Shown here: piece by piece, positions 35,297 through 46,906 of the stretch
How positions within the stretch are numbered: the first letter of the stretch is position 1
How the letters are laid out: each line of letters opens with the position of its first letter
NCBI RefSeq assembly: GCF_003576645.1
Contig: NC_044922.1
Location: forward strand, 21,893,372 to 21,957,371
From: Ipomoea triloba
Taxonomy: Eukaryota; Streptophyta; Magnoliopsida; Solanales; Convolvulaceae
DNA: 64,000 nucleotides
Direction: 5' to 3'
Made by a program: the position numbers and the translations under genes
Notes under the pieces: generated by a model
Database searches by the model: none
What the model was told of the DNA's origin: nothing
Seen by the model: only the letters and a program-made list of their open reading frames with translations

Positions 35297-36547
35297 NNNN
35301 NNNNNNNNNNNNNNNNNNNNNNNNNNNNNNNNNNNNNNNNNNNNNNNNNNNNNNNNNNNNNNNNNNNNNNNNAAAAAAAAAAAAAAAAAAACATGATTTC
35401 CATAGGTCACATGTCTTAATCTCCAGTTCGCATAGGTTGGGGGATCTCCCAAGCAATTCCAAAGCAGTAGTGATCTGCTTCCCCCGACAAAAGTTCAAAT
35501 AATACATGGTGATTACTTGCAGATTTCTTGCAGTTGGGAACGCCTGTGCGGCGACTGCAAAGTCATTAAACTTTAAAACAGTAAAGGAAACAAAAATTAG
35601 CCATGAGAAGAACTCTAGCAAGCCAAAAGATTAAAAAAAAAAAAATCTTTGACCACCAAAAGCAAAATTTCCTCGCGGCCAAACAACAAATTAGGTTAGG
35701 CCCTATTGAACTACCCGGCAAAATAAAAAAGTGGATATCTTTGTGTACTTGCTTTAAGATGAAGAGAAAGTACGTAGATTCTCGCCGATAACAAATGGCC
35801 ATCTATGCAAAGAGTCTCAATTGATCTCAGATGAGGCAACAACCATCTCCGTTCAAGCGTATTGAAAACACAAGCACTAGCCAAATCTAAGCGTTTAAGT
35901 TTTGGAGCACTGATCTTAAAATTATTGACCCCAACACAATAACGGAACGCAAGCTTCTCAAGATTAGATACAACTCCATTAATTCTATTCTTAAAATGAA
36001 CATTACGGAAAACTAATGAAGTAACACCAGGAAATACGCCACCAGCATTTACCAGGCAATCAAAATCAAAACCTTCACCGCCCAGTTTCAATTGGGTAAT
36101 TGTTCGGCACGAGACAATACAAGACGGCAGCCTATACTTTTTTCCACTTATACTGATATTAAGCTCCTCGATGCCATTTCTTGATAGATAACGGCACCAA
36201 CGATCTAAGTCAGACTGCTGTGGCTTAGGATCTTCCGGGCAGGAAATAACTAAAGTAAATTTCTTAACCGGACCAGCACGGTGCAAGAGAATGTCGTTTA
36301 TGATGCTCACGAGCGCTACACGTTTATCACCTTCGCATTTTCTGAGACATTTGAAGAAGTGGGTATCGAACACAAGTCGTCCATTGCGCAACCAAACATC
36401 TTTCCAGTCAGTCGAGAGTAGAGCAGTTCTGGCAGCATCTGAAGTGGGCAAACACTCTAAAATCTTTTCCTTTACATCGTCTGGAAGCTGACTTATCATA
36501 TCCTTTCTTGCAGCCGATGTGGTTCTGCTACGGCGATAACTAGCCAT
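34971..36547 (-). CDS. F-box/LRR/FBD protein gene (gap inside, doubtful)
   Basis: Likely start at 36547 (MASYRRSRTTSAARK; a Met 15 codons upstream in the same frame is less likely). Exon 1 to about 35786: F-box (MISQLPDDVKEKILECLPTS), TDWKDVWLRNGRLVFD, LRR-like repeats (LPSCIVSCRTITQLKL, APKLKRLDLA). Exon 2 from 35570 to about 35400 (NLQVITMYYLNF, RSPNLCEL). Exon 3 35198–34971: FBD (FINQDFEMLKTIKI, LSKSPALEKIVI) ending early compared with the relative at 16267. The exon 1 end aligns with a GC dinucleotide where the relative has GT, and no phase-0 donor is visible after exon 2, where a poly-A tract and a run of Ns lie. It may be a working gene with unusual sites or a recent pseudogene. Presumed role: SCF ubiquitin-ligase adaptor. 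Confidence 0.6.
35257..35391. other. Assembly gap in a poly-A tract
   Basis: 76 unknown bases (35297–35372) flanked by A runs on both sides, in the second intron of the F-box/FBD gene. True length unknown. Confidence 0.98.
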
Positions 36548-36899
36548 TGGATCCAAAACAACAACCCTAGCTTTCTTGTTCCAATTGAGCATATATATCG
36601 GATTCCTGTTTCATATATTCTTAATTTCTTATGGGATATTTCTACCAAAAAAAAATTTGTCATATGGGATATTGGCAAATTATTGCATGGACCATGAGCC
36701 ACACAGCTGTGTGGACCAAAACTAAAAAGTACATTATTTTTGTACTGAAGGGATATCGTGATACAGTAGGAAAGTAGTAGCTAGCGTTGAAATACATCCG
36801 TGTACGCGTATTTTGCTCTGATTTCAAATTTACAACTGGACAATTGTTATGATTTATCAATGTGTGGATAATTAACAATATGGCGTGTCAACCCTAGGT

Positions 36900-36978
<79 letters not shown>

Positions 36979-37235
36979 TTCTGGTGAGAACAATTCTTTA
37001 GATGTGGATGTGAAGACAAATCTAAACCATTGATCTGCAAGATCTGATGGATGAGAAATCAAGTAAAAAATGAGCGGGGTCATTTTCATAAATATTATAA
37101 ACTTTTAAAATGAGCGGGTTCATTTTCATAAATATTACAAAATTTTGTTTATTTCAACTGTTAGATCTACTAGATCAATGGTTTGGATTTATCCTTATGT
37201 TCTCACCTGGGACATGGTTCTCACCTGATTAAGGA

Positions 37236-37236
<1 letters not shown>
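36900..37236. mobile_element. Inverted-repeat element next to (TA)n
   Basis: After (TA)n(TTTA)n (36902–36980) comes CTGGTGAGAACAATTC, and near the other end the inverted forms GTTCTCACCTG (twice) and AACCATTGATCT are found. A (TA)n run closes it at 37240. Inside, TGAGCGGGTTCATTTTCATA is present twice (about 37071 and 37111). Class uncertain; Helitron-like or MITE. Confidence 0.5.
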
Positions 37237-37270
<34 letters not shown>

Positions 37271-37274
<4 letters not shown>

Positions 37275-37697
37275 TCATAATTAGGTGTGGTCGCGCCTTA
37301 ACATACGGTCAGTGCGGTCACACCACTATGTATACAAATATAGACCGTTTAATGTTAGAAAATGCACAACACAAATATATACCATTAGGTACGCATCACC
37401 AAAAAACACACCACAAGGTATGCAAATACAGTCATTATACCGTGGACCATGGTCCACAATNGTGGACCATGGTCCACAATATAATTTGCGATGCAAATAT
37501 ACACCACACAGTGTTAGGAAATGCACCATTAGGGACATGGGAGTTATGGTGCATTGTTTTGGGTGTGCGATGTGTTTTTTGGTGTTTTTGTGTATTTTTA
37601 TTGTGGTGCATTTTCTAACACTGAGTAGTGTATATTTGTATACATAGTGGTATGTTTCGCACCGACAACACGAAAAAGCACGGTCACATTTGAACAG

Positions 37698-37703
<6 letters not shown>
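37271..37703. mobile_element. Fold-back element bracketed by (TA)n
   Basis: Lies between (TA)n runs at 37239–37271 and 37703–37729. The stretch from ACTATGTATACAAATATA (37324) to TTAGAAAATGCAC recurs inverted at about 37608–37651, giving a long imperfect palindrome centred on the single N at 37461, where GTGGACCATGGTCCAC is present on each side. Contains no gene; long frames on both strands here are mirror shadows. Confidence 0.6.
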
Positions 37704-37728
<25 letters not shown>

Positions 37729-37734
37729 TCCCCT

Positions 37735-38180
37735 CCACAGGGTCCACAAAAAATCTTCACTTTTACAAATATTTTTTTACAAATATTTTTTATTAACAAT
37801 CACTCTTGCAAATTAATTTTCTTATCTCTCATCTCTTCTCTTCAACTTAGTCTCTCTCTTCCAATAACCAGCAAAAAACCTCCAAAAAAAAAGAGCCTCT
37901 AATGAGGTGGCTATATGCATAAAGCATCCTTTTTCTTTAATTATTTAAGAGACATAAAAGTCCTTTTGATCTCTTCGACAAGAATTGTAACATGAATGGT
38001 TATTATACAGTTTAGACAGTACATGAACTTGTGGTTAATCGAGATTTCTTTTTCCTTTTAAATACTACTAATTATTTGAATTTTAATTTTAAATAAAACT
38101 AAAATATAAATTTAATAAACATATTAAATTTCGTATTTTAAAATTTTTATTTAAGCTTTAATTTCTAAAGTATTTCAGCT

Positions 38181-38221
<41 letters not shown>

Positions 38222-38555
38222 AAGAGCTTACACTTAGTTTTACCAAAATTAAAGTGAACTTTTGAAGTACTAAAGTGGATTGCTAACTTATATATAGTCC
38301 TAGACTCCTAGCATGTCAAGGTTTTATTTTTTGTTTTTTTTTTTTAATAATGTTTTGAATCATGAACCTTCCAATTTGAACTAATTTGAACTACAACCAA
38401 CAGTTGATGGTTCGCCAAAAAAAAGTTTATTGAGATCATTCCAGCCAAGCAAGTTCGTCAAACTGTTTACATATTAATTACAAAATTATAAATTTAAACT
38501 CCAAAGAAAGTTGTATACTCCTTCCAGCGTGCCTGAATATATGTGATATTCCTAA
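37735..38555. other. Intergenic, AT-rich
   Basis: C/T-rich stretch near 37825–37865, a (TA)n tract at 38186–38218, otherwise A/T-rich DNA. Downstream flank of the P450 gene. No gene recognised. Confidence 0.5.
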
Positions 38556-41500
38556 CTACAGTTTGCGCAGTAGAAGCGGAGCGCCGCACTGAGGCTGCAG
38601 AGTTATAACAGTTGTGGGGGCGTGTGCATACGATGGGGAAAGCTCAAAAGAGTAATGCTGCAAAATCATGGCCATCACCAGTTTTGCTTCAAGCATTGCG
38701 AAGTTTAGCCCAACACATATTCGAGGTCCTCCGCCAAAGGGGAGGAACGTTTGCTGCCCTTGGGTTGCCTTTGACACTCCTTCACTGAATCTTTCTGGCT
38801 TGAACTCTTTTGCATCATCGCCCCATATCTTCTCATCATGATGATTTAAGATCACTGGCATTAGGATAATAACTCCGGGGGGAAGTGTCAGGTCCCCAAG
38901 CTTAGTTTCTTGTTTAGTCCTTCGAGCAAGCGACACTGCAGGTGGATATAGCCTCAAAGATTCGTTTAGAATCATTGTCACCTATATTTGACCATGTACA
39001 CATTTAGTGTGGAGATTCAAAAAACTGATAATGAAACTATACATTTATGTTTTATGGAGTATATATTATATGCATTAAATTTACCAAACTGTTTAATGCA
39101 CTTACACTTTTCAAACGATTTAATCCATCAAGATCAGGTTTATCTTTGCCATATAGCTTGAAAACCTCTTCTCTAGCTCTTGTTTGCCATTCTTGATGCC
39201 TACTCAATAAGATCATAGTCCAAACAAGCAACACAGAGGTGGTCTCTTGGCCAGCAAAATAGAACAGCTTGCACTCTTCAATCACCTCTCCCGTGGTCAT
39301 TCCAAAATCCCTATTTCCTTGTTTTTCAATTTCTTTAAAATTGGATTCCAATAATATGCCCAATAGATCATCCTTACTACCTTCCCCTGCTTTCATTGCC
39401 ATCACTCTCTTGTCAATTATACACCTAATTGATGCTTGAACTTGCTTCTCAATTTCCTTCATTCTTCTGTTCCTCTTAGTTGGTAAGAACCTGCATCAAT
39501 AATTCACTAACTCAAAAAACCACAACTTCTTCAATTATCAAGCTAGAAACATAAAAACAGCTCTGGGGGCATAATTCATGACCAATCCAAAAATATTTAG
39601 ACCCTGCTTGATAAATGGTTGTTAGCTAATTGGGTTAGAATGTATGATTAATTGATAAATGATAACATTAGCTTATTGTAAAAAGCTGTTTGATAGATTA
39701 GCTATTAGTTAATAGCTATTTGGTATAATTTCTTTTCTCAAAAAGCTAATTGAAAAGGCTACTTTAAGTAGCCTTTTGAATTTTAGTATTTTGAAATTAC
39801 AAAAAGCTTATTAACCAAAAAACTAATAGTGTTCAAATAAGCCAAAATTGACTGATAGGCTGATTCTTTACCAAACAGGGCGTTAATAGCTTTTTTGAAA
39901 ACGGGCCTTAATAGCTTTGTTTGGCTAGTGGTTGCGAAGTGTGATTCAATGGCAAAGGCAATAAGAACGCGCCTTCAAAACTGGAGTGCAATCCTTTTTA
40001 AATCTAAAAAATCAATTTCATTTTACCTCCATCCCGGGATATATATTGAGCGAGAAACTTCTATTATATGCTCGGCCTGTTCCTTTTGGAGTTCAAATAT
40101 TTTCCTTCCTTCTTCATAGTTACTTCCAAATGCGGTTCGCGAAATTGCATCACTGCTCAACTGTTGAAGATGAGGCCACACATCTACCTCGGCTAAACCT
40201 TGGTTGCCTATCTTCTTTTCCCATTCGCCCAACATTTCGATACAGCTCAAGTAGAAAGCCGGTATCATATGCTATATATATTTTAAGAAAATGGTAAAAT
40301 GCAAACTTATGAACAATATAATTCATGATTTTAGAACAAAAGCAAATTAAAATGAAATGACAGTTGGGAAAAAACGATGAAACCTTTAACTTCTCCATAT
40401 GAAAGGCTGGATTGATGATTCTTCTGTGTTTGGACCACTTATCTTCTTCGTAAGAAGCAACTCCTTGGGCTAACAATTTGGTGAGGGGATTGGAAGGAGG
40501 CTTCTGATACACAGTATGCTTAGTTAAGACATCCCTGATGAGTTCAGATTCCTTGATGAATACCACTGGGTTTGGCCCAAGCCATATAAACGAATTTTCA
40601 CCTACATATGTTTCCAGTTACATAACTGTTAGTCTTTTCTATTATGTATACATATAGAGACAGTACTCTGACTCTTCGAGTGAGGCTATTTTTTTCTTAT
40701 AAATGTAACCTGCAAGAAAAAAAAAATAACTGTATGGGATGTTTAACAAATAGTTGATAGTTAATAGTCATTGAATTAGCTGAAGATATTTGGTAAATTA
40801 GTTGTTAGCTGATTACATGCAAAATGGCCTTGTCTAGTGGCACCCGGTTGCACCCCACATGGGAGAGGTATGTTCGAGCCTCAGTGGAGGCGATATTGGT
40901 TCTTTGTACTTCATTTGGTTGAGAATGTAGTTATGAACGGGTACTACATTGTAACAAAATCAATAGTATGCCTAAACTAAAGTACTCCGCAATGTTCATG
41001 AACATTATTAAACGAACACTAACGTTCAGACTATGTTTGTTTATTAAACGGGCTCTAAAATTTGTTCAACGAACATAAACAAACGCTTACAGAACACGAA
41101 CACCTTTTCGTTGGGATTGGTTCTTGTTTGTATATCCTTATTCTATATTCTATCTAACTCCTATTTTGTAGCTACTGCACAGCTACTCATTTATGTAGGA
41201 GCGATAAATGTTTTAATTCTTTTTGCTGTGATGTTCTTGAATGGTTCAGAATATTCAAATGATTTTCCTCTTTGGACCCTTGGAGATGGTATTACTTCAC
41301 AAGTTTGTATAAGTCTTTTTATTTCACTAATTTCGACTATTCTAGATACGTCATGGTACGGTATTATTTGGACTACACGATCAAACCAGATTATCGAGCA
41401 AGATTTGATAAGCAATAGTCAACAAATTGGAATTCATTTATCAACAGATTTTTTTCTTCCATTTGAATTCATTTCAATAATTCTTTTAGTTGCTCTAATA

Positions 41501-42208
41501 GGTGCAACCCAAGTAGTCGAAAGCGAGCCCCATCGACTAGCTTAAGCACCCTATTGCCTAGTACCGTGAAGAGACAATGAGAGTAACGGGACTGCTGAAC
41601 CTGTCTACATAATCTCATTATTTTTAAAAAAAAAAATATTGGGAAGTGTTCCGGAGAAAATAATTTATTTGTCTCAAAAAGTTGATGGAAAAAGTTGTTT
41701 TGAACAGCTTTATGAATTTTAATATTTTGAAACAATAAACTGCTAAAAAAACTAATTAACCAAACACTTGACCAAGTCAAACAGTTAATAGTGGTGAAAC
41801 ACTGAAACTAACATGTCAAAATTGGCTAATAAATTCGCTTCTAAGAAAATGATTATGCTCCAATCCACGTTCACATAGCGATAATACTAAAGCTTAGAAT
41901 GAGGCAACACGAAACCTAAGCTTGTGAAACATACCATTTTTTTGGATGGCATCAGTGAAGAAAGGAAGTACTCTTGGGGATATGTCATCTGAGAGATTCA
42001 TTGGCTTGGACTTGGCCTCTTTGGTGCTCTTGATTACCTGGTTCAGGTCCCCAAAGATGAACTTATATTTGTTCCCCTTAAGGCCTTGCTGCCTCAGGCA
42101 CTTCTGCAATTTTCTTGGCCTAAACCATGCCCAGTTAAGCACTCTCCATAGATACACCAAGAAAACAACAGCTAAAGAAACAGCTGCGAGACCAAACACC
42201 ATCTCCAT
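38556..42208 (-). CDS. Cytochrome P450, CYP72A-type
   Basis: Five exons: 42208–41935, 40601–40384, 40271–40027, 39490–39106, 38981–38556; 515 residues plus stop, the usual CYP72A length, all junctions in frame with GT–AG introns. Residues: N-terminal membrane anchor ([18 protein letters not shown], about 4–21); [13 protein letters not shown]-helix AGQETTS (325–331); ExxR E381–R384; PERF (436–439); haem loop [10 protein letters not shown] with Cys463. It should be an ER-bound monooxygenase using NADPH–P450 reductase. CYP72A enzymes act on terpenoids (secologanin, triterpenes, gibberellins); the substrate cannot be told here. No stops or frameshifts. Intron 1 (1333 bp) and intron 3 (39491–40026) carry transposon insertions. 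Confidence 0.93.
39601..39881. mobile_element. hAT-like MITE in P450 intron 3
   Basis: Ends ACCCTGCTTGATAAATGG and, inverted, GCCCTGTTTGGTAAAGAATC, with an interior rich in AGCTAATTGGGTTAG and mirrored sequence. Same family as the element at 14252. A clear target duplication was not found. Confidence 0.65.
40736..40826. mobile_element. Partial MITE (left half)
   Basis: GTTTAACAAATAGTTGATAG… to TTAGCTGATTACATGC resembles the left end of the element at 46426. A possible right half follows the ndhG insertion (about 41645–41810: TTTTAATATTTTGAAAC, ACCAAACACTTG). The elements in between would then be later insertions into it. Confidence 0.45.
40827..40970 (+). mobile_element. tRNA-derived SINE
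   Basis: Starts near GGCCTTGTCTAGTGG with a Pol III box A-like TGTCTAGTGG (40831–40840) and a box B GTTCGAGCC (40872–40880) about 32 bases apart. The body GTGGAGGCGATATTGG is followed by T-rich sequence. Ends and target duplication not resolved. Confidence 0.6.
41104..41545 (+). pseudogene. ndhG: Plastid ndhG insertion (NUPT)
   Basis: The frame reads [58 protein letters not shown] and [13 protein letters not shown], all strongly like plastid NADH dehydrogenase-like subunit 6. Homology starts at the internal SLGLVL segment, so roughly the first 35–40 residues are missing, and the C-terminus changes abruptly after IGA to an unrelated tail ([12 protein letters not shown]). No stop or frameshift lies within, suggesting a recent transfer. 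It sits in P450 intron 1 on the opposite strand, so it is not expected to make protein. A route through mitochondrial DNA is possible because the 3' neighbour (41508 on) is not ndhG. Confidence 0.88.
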
Positions 42209-42301
42209 CTCTACTGTATGTGTTCAGATCAGCAGAAATGTTTGTTGGAATTGAAATCTCTTCTTACTTTCTGGATAATTGAAGAGGAAGGGCCTGAGGT
42301 T

Positions 42302-42312
42302 AATTTATATAC
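42302..42312 (-). promoter_or_regulatory. Likely P450 TATA box
   Basis: Minus strand TATATAAATTA about 95 bases before the P450 start codon, followed by a C/T-rich leader. Confidence 0.55.
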
Positions 42313-42394
42313 ACACACAACCAGTAGAAGCTGATCTCAGCCACATTTATCAAAAAGCTACTGGACAATTTTATTTATTTTTAGAAATAAGTTA

Positions 42395-42800
42395 GAGTTA
42401 ACTCCACCAGAGGTCCTTTGTCTTTGATGACAATTTCAAATTTAGTCACATACTATCGTTTTTGTCATTTAACATTCCAAACTATTATTATTTGAACATT
42501 TTTAGTCTTTCTCATGACTTTTCTTATTTTTAGTAAGGACATTTTGGTCTTTAATTTTTATTAATCAAAATTTTCAACCGGTTTTTAGTGAATTCCTAAA
42601 CCAATTAAATCGGTTGAAATCGAAAAAATAACAAAAGAAAAATATGAAGAGACAAAAATGCTCTTACTAAAAATAGGAAAAGTCTTGAGAAGGAATTGTC
42701 CAAAAAATAATAGTTTGGAATGTTAAACGACAAAAACAACAGCTTGGAACTAAATTTAAAATTGTCACCAAAGACAAGAGACCTCTAGTGAAATTAACTC
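42395..42800. mobile_element. Mutator-like MITE, 406 bp, P450 promoter
   Basis: Inverted repeats of almost 200 bp per arm (GAGTTAACTCCACCAGAGGT at the left; GAGTTAATTTCACTAGAGGT inverted at the right). Perfect 9-bp target duplication AATAAGTTA at 42386–42394 and 42801–42809. Begins 187 bp upstream of the P450 start codon. Confidence 0.9.
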
Positions 42801-42809
42801 AATAAGTTA

Positions 42810-42846
42810 TATGGCTTGCTTAATTTTTTAAGATTCTTTTAACGCG

Positions 42847-42885
<39 letters not shown>

Positions 42886-44178
42886 TGATGATCTCACATT
42901 ATTTGACTAATTGTTTATTTATTTATTTTTTGCTTAAGAGCTAAGTTTAGCATAGCGGATAAGCGATGACATCTTAAATAATTGTTTAGTGTCTTATATT
43001 GGAAGTGTATTTTTTATTTATTATGACTGTTACATTTAGGTTTTTTTTTTATTTATAAAGAAATAAAGATACACTTATTTTTGGCACCACTACACTCCGT
43101 ATCAAATATAATGTCTACCTAAGAGAATTTTGCTACATTTTCGTACTAATATTCACTTCATTATTAGTTTCATACAGCATTAGCGTATATATTATTATTT
43201 ATTTAATCATTGCATTAATTTTTATGAAAATATTTGATAAAATTATGGCGAGGACTACTAATTATAAATAACAATGAATCAATGAGTATATATAGATTAT
43301 TTTTTTCTTTAACTTCATGTAAGTATAATATCAAAGAGTGAATATTAAGAGGAGAAACATTTTTCTCAAAAAAAAAAAAAGAAAAAAAAAAGAGGAGAAA
43401 CAAAACAACATTTAAAAAATAAAAATTCAAAGAAACCCAAAGTCAAACCACTTTCTCAAAGTCTTTACAACCAAGAAGGAAAGAAAGGAAATGCCGAAGG
43501 CAACAAAAGAAATGCAAAAAACACTAAATTTTGGATTTATCCAAAAGGTATCACTATTAAGCCATCTTATAATAAGAGCATAAATGAATGCATGATCCAA
43601 AATGTGTCGTTGTTAACGAAACAAATCGTTAAAATTAATTTGAAAGTTTAAGATTAAATGTAACAAAATTAAATTAATTATTTGTGGTTGATCTATTTTC
43701 AAATTGTAATTAATCGTGGTCTGAAAGAACCATTTGTGCTTCTTCAATTATCAAATTTTAATTAACTGTGGTCATTCCAAGAAGATTAGTGCTGGTTAAA
43801 TTTTGAAAGTTAAAAAATTATGGTGATTATTTTGATCACTAATAGTAACAATTTAAAAATCAAAAATCACAATTAATTAATTTAAAAATTTATAACTAAA
43901 CATAACAAAATTATTATACTTGGAGGACTTCATTCATGTATGTGTCTCCTTTTAATTAAAGAACAATATTTAAGAAATCATTCCTGCATTTTATATATTT
44001 AGTATGTATGTGATGTTTTGTTTGCTTTCGTTGTTCTCTTGAGTAATATCATAACATGTGGCACTGTGGCAGTAGGGTCTGTGGCGGTGTGGCCTGACAT
44101 GCATCAACCTTCTAGAATTTTTAAATGCATGTGGCCGGACAGAAGTCAACGACAAAAACAATAGATGTTTTAAAGTAA
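42810..44178. other. Intergenic, AT-rich
   Basis: (TA)n tract at 42851–42882, A-rich blocks near 43366–43400, otherwise unremarkable sequence. The short frame at 43991–44191 has no family resemblance. No gene recognised. Confidence 0.5.
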
Positions 44179-46085
44179 CTAGTATTTTCACTAATAGATT
44201 TGTTATAATATATTAAGAACATTTAAATCGTTATATAATTATATAAATTATAACATCAAATATTATATAGTGTAATTGAAAATATGTTTTGTATTGATTA
44301 TGTTTTATGATGTTATTTTTGTTTGAATTCGAGCAAATAATTGCTTAATTAATAATGTGTAGATGTATGCATGCGGTGCTAGAACTTTAGAGATTTTATA
44401 TATCATTATTTAGGATTTTTATAAATTGGGCAAATATGCTCGTTCTCTAGTAACTCATTTATAGGAACCAATTACTATTCTAATTCATATTTATGGAAGA
44501 TATATTTTTGTGTAGATATATAGCAATTTTTCCATCTTGGAAAAAATATAATATCACTTGTTATATTTACACATTATTGAAAACCTCTTTGTAGTGACAT
44601 TCGTAGTAGCAACACAATCTTGTACATCATCGTCTAGAACTAACAGTCCTTTCTGGCCATCAAGATGGGTGACTCGAGAGAAAGCCACGTACAATTGACC
44701 GTGATTAAAGACTAGTTTTTCAACAATAACACAACGTGAGTTAGTGTTCGGCTCTGCTTTTGTTGATAGTCATGGCATATGCAAGCATCAATGGAAATTA
44801 TTTATGCTGGAACTTGAAGAGCAATATCGTATAAGAAGGAGTGAGAGACATTCGAGAGATAAGAACTTTGGTTCCTTCATGTGTCCTATTAATTATTTTT
44901 GCTTCAACAATGTGATCTGCCAGTCATCACCACGTACCGTTATAAAGACCAAGAGAATGGTCTATCTTCCGCAATAACATAATAGGTGCACCGACCTTTA
45001 ATGTCAATGAATGATATATTAAGAAAATCATACAATCTCAAACTATTTAAGAATTTAGGAGTGTGTACTTCTAATAGATTAAGAAAATTTTGGTTGGCCG
45101 TAGAGCGTTGATATTCTATGGACAAATAACTATTGGAAAGAATAGCATAAAATGACATTTTAGTGGCTATTTTGTGGTAGAAATATATGTGTGGTCCACT
45201 TCCAGTTTGGGTCGGGTCAAAGTGGATTCGGGTTCTTCGTAGTTAGACGAAGAGAATGATATATTATACGCTGAAACGGATAATGGGTGAATGAGAAATT
45301 GGTTCTCAAAGTTGATCCATTTGAGTTGGAAAATGGAGGGAAAAAGCTTTCAAGTAGCTTTTGTATGGGATTGGTATGGGAAGTGAGTTTGCACCACTAT
45401 TTATACAAGAGTCTTTTTAAGGCTTATTGAATTGTATAGCATAGATGATCTGTCTCGCACGCAGGGGGGTTGCAAATCAAATTCCAAAATAAACTTAAAA
45501 ATGCTTGACTCGTGTGCGTCAGCCCTGGAAGGAGGAATACAATTAAAAAAGTAGAGAAAATATATATTTTATTCGGAATTGTATTACCATATTTTAATGT
45601 ATAATTGTAGTACGAATAGGAATTGTATTACCATATTTTACAATATTGTGAAAACCTTGATAGTATAGGAGTGTTTTGAGCGTGAAGTTAAAATGGATGA
45701 TTTTGTTTTTATTAATAGTATAGATTACGGTGCAAGGAAATATATGTACTTTATTATTACGATTAGTAATTTTAATCTAGAATTGTATTACTAATAGGAA
45801 AGTAGGGAAAAATATATTTTATTATGAATTATATTACCATATTTTAGTGTACAATTGTAGTACGAATATGAATTGTATTGCCATATTTTACAATATTACG
45901 CAAACCTTAATAGTATAAAACTGTTTTGGGCAGGAAGTTTAATAGTATTGCAGTACGAATAGGAATTGTATTAACATATTTAACAATATTACGTAAACCT
46001 TAGTAGTATAGGAGAGTTTTTTGCAGGAATTAAAAGGGGGGATTTTTTTATTATTATTATTAATAGTATAGATAGATAGTATAGA
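44179..46085 (-). mobile_element. Helitron 1 (with helicase remnant)
   Basis: On the minus strand it starts TCTATACTAT (46085) after a host A and ends CTAG (44179) before a host T, the Helitron rule (5'-TC, 3'-CTRR, A|T target). No terminal inverted repeats or target duplication. It carries a PIF1-type helicase remnant and, near its 5' end, two full and one partial copies of a unit of about 250 bp. The 3' hairpin seen in Helitron 2 is degenerate here. Confidence 0.75.
44585..45010 (-). pseudogene. PIF1-like helicase C-terminus (RepHel remnant)
   Basis: Minus-strand translation in one main frame shows LKVGAPIMLLRKID and LGLYNGT, then (after stops) ISRMSLTPS, FPLMLAYAMTINKS and a C-terminal part like the end of Helitron-encoded PIF1 helicases (helicase motifs V/VI region, VNKSQG-like TINKS). 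Several stops and a changed Gln after TINKS show decay. The Rep domain and the front of the helicase are absent. Confidence 0.82.
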
Positions 46086-46161
46086 TTTGGGGAATTAAAT
46101 TTTGGAAGTGTACTAAAATAAGTGATTTGTGTTCTATGAAAGAAAGTTATTGCTAGTAGGT

Positions 46162-46234
46162 GCGTTTGTAGCTCAATGGATAGAGCGTCTGTTTCCTAAG
46201 CAGAAAGTCGTAGGTTTGACCCCTACCTGATGCG
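46162..46234 (+). tRNA. tRNA-Arg (CCT)
   Basis: 73 nt folding into a cloverleaf: GCGTTTG acceptor, GCTCAATGGATAGAGC D-arm, anticodon arm TCTGT–TTCCTAA–GCAGA with anticodon CCT (codon AGG), T-arm GTAGG–TTTGACC–CCTAC. The variable loop is short and no intron is present. TTTT follows at 46239 as a weak Pol III stop. The acceptor stem has G·T pairs and one T–T mismatch, and box B has TTTGA rather than TTCGA, so activity is not certain. Confidence 0.82.
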
Positions 46235-46425
46235 TTTAGGTTTTCTTGCACACACTCCACGAATCCCCGACGGCATGGAGGGGTCAGGAATATATATATT
46301 CAATAATTATATTATTTATCAAATTTAAATAGTGCAATATATATATTCAATAATTATATTATTTTTCAAATTTAAATATTGCAAATAAATAAATACTCAA
46401 AATATTATATAATACTCTAACAATT

Positions 46426-46780
46426 GGGGGTGTTTGGTAAACTGCTGATAGCTGGTTGGTTTAGCTAGTAGTTGATGACTGATTGCGTTAACTGGTTTGA
46501 CCAGCTGGTTGTATTAGCTTGTTAAAAAAAACTGTTTGGTAAATTAGCTGTTTACTAGTAGCTGATTGAATGTAAAATGACATTTAAGGGTATGAGTGTA
46601 TTGTATTATTTCAACCTTTAAATATAACAAGATGATAAACTCTTATTAATAAATAATTATAAAATTTGGATATTATCTATACTTTTTTAAAGACATAAGT
46701 TAATTATTTTTGTTTATTTAACTCTTATTAAATTATACTTAGTATTCTAAAATAATTTTTATTACCTATTTATTTTCTAT

Positions 46781-46825
<45 letters not shown>

Positions 46826-46846
46826 AAATGGCAAAACCATCACCCG

Positions 46847-46906
<60 letters not shown>

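Noticed and set aside
37285..37799. Overlapping frames of 96–157 codons on both strands
   Set aside because: They mirror each other across a palindrome with an N in the middle.
41111..41545. ndhG as a working gene
   Set aside because: It lacks the N-terminal part, has a foreign C-terminus and lies antisense in a P450 intron; plastid genes need plastid expression.
44744..44977. 77-codon plus-strand frame
   Set aside because: Antisense shadow of the PIF1 helicase remnant.
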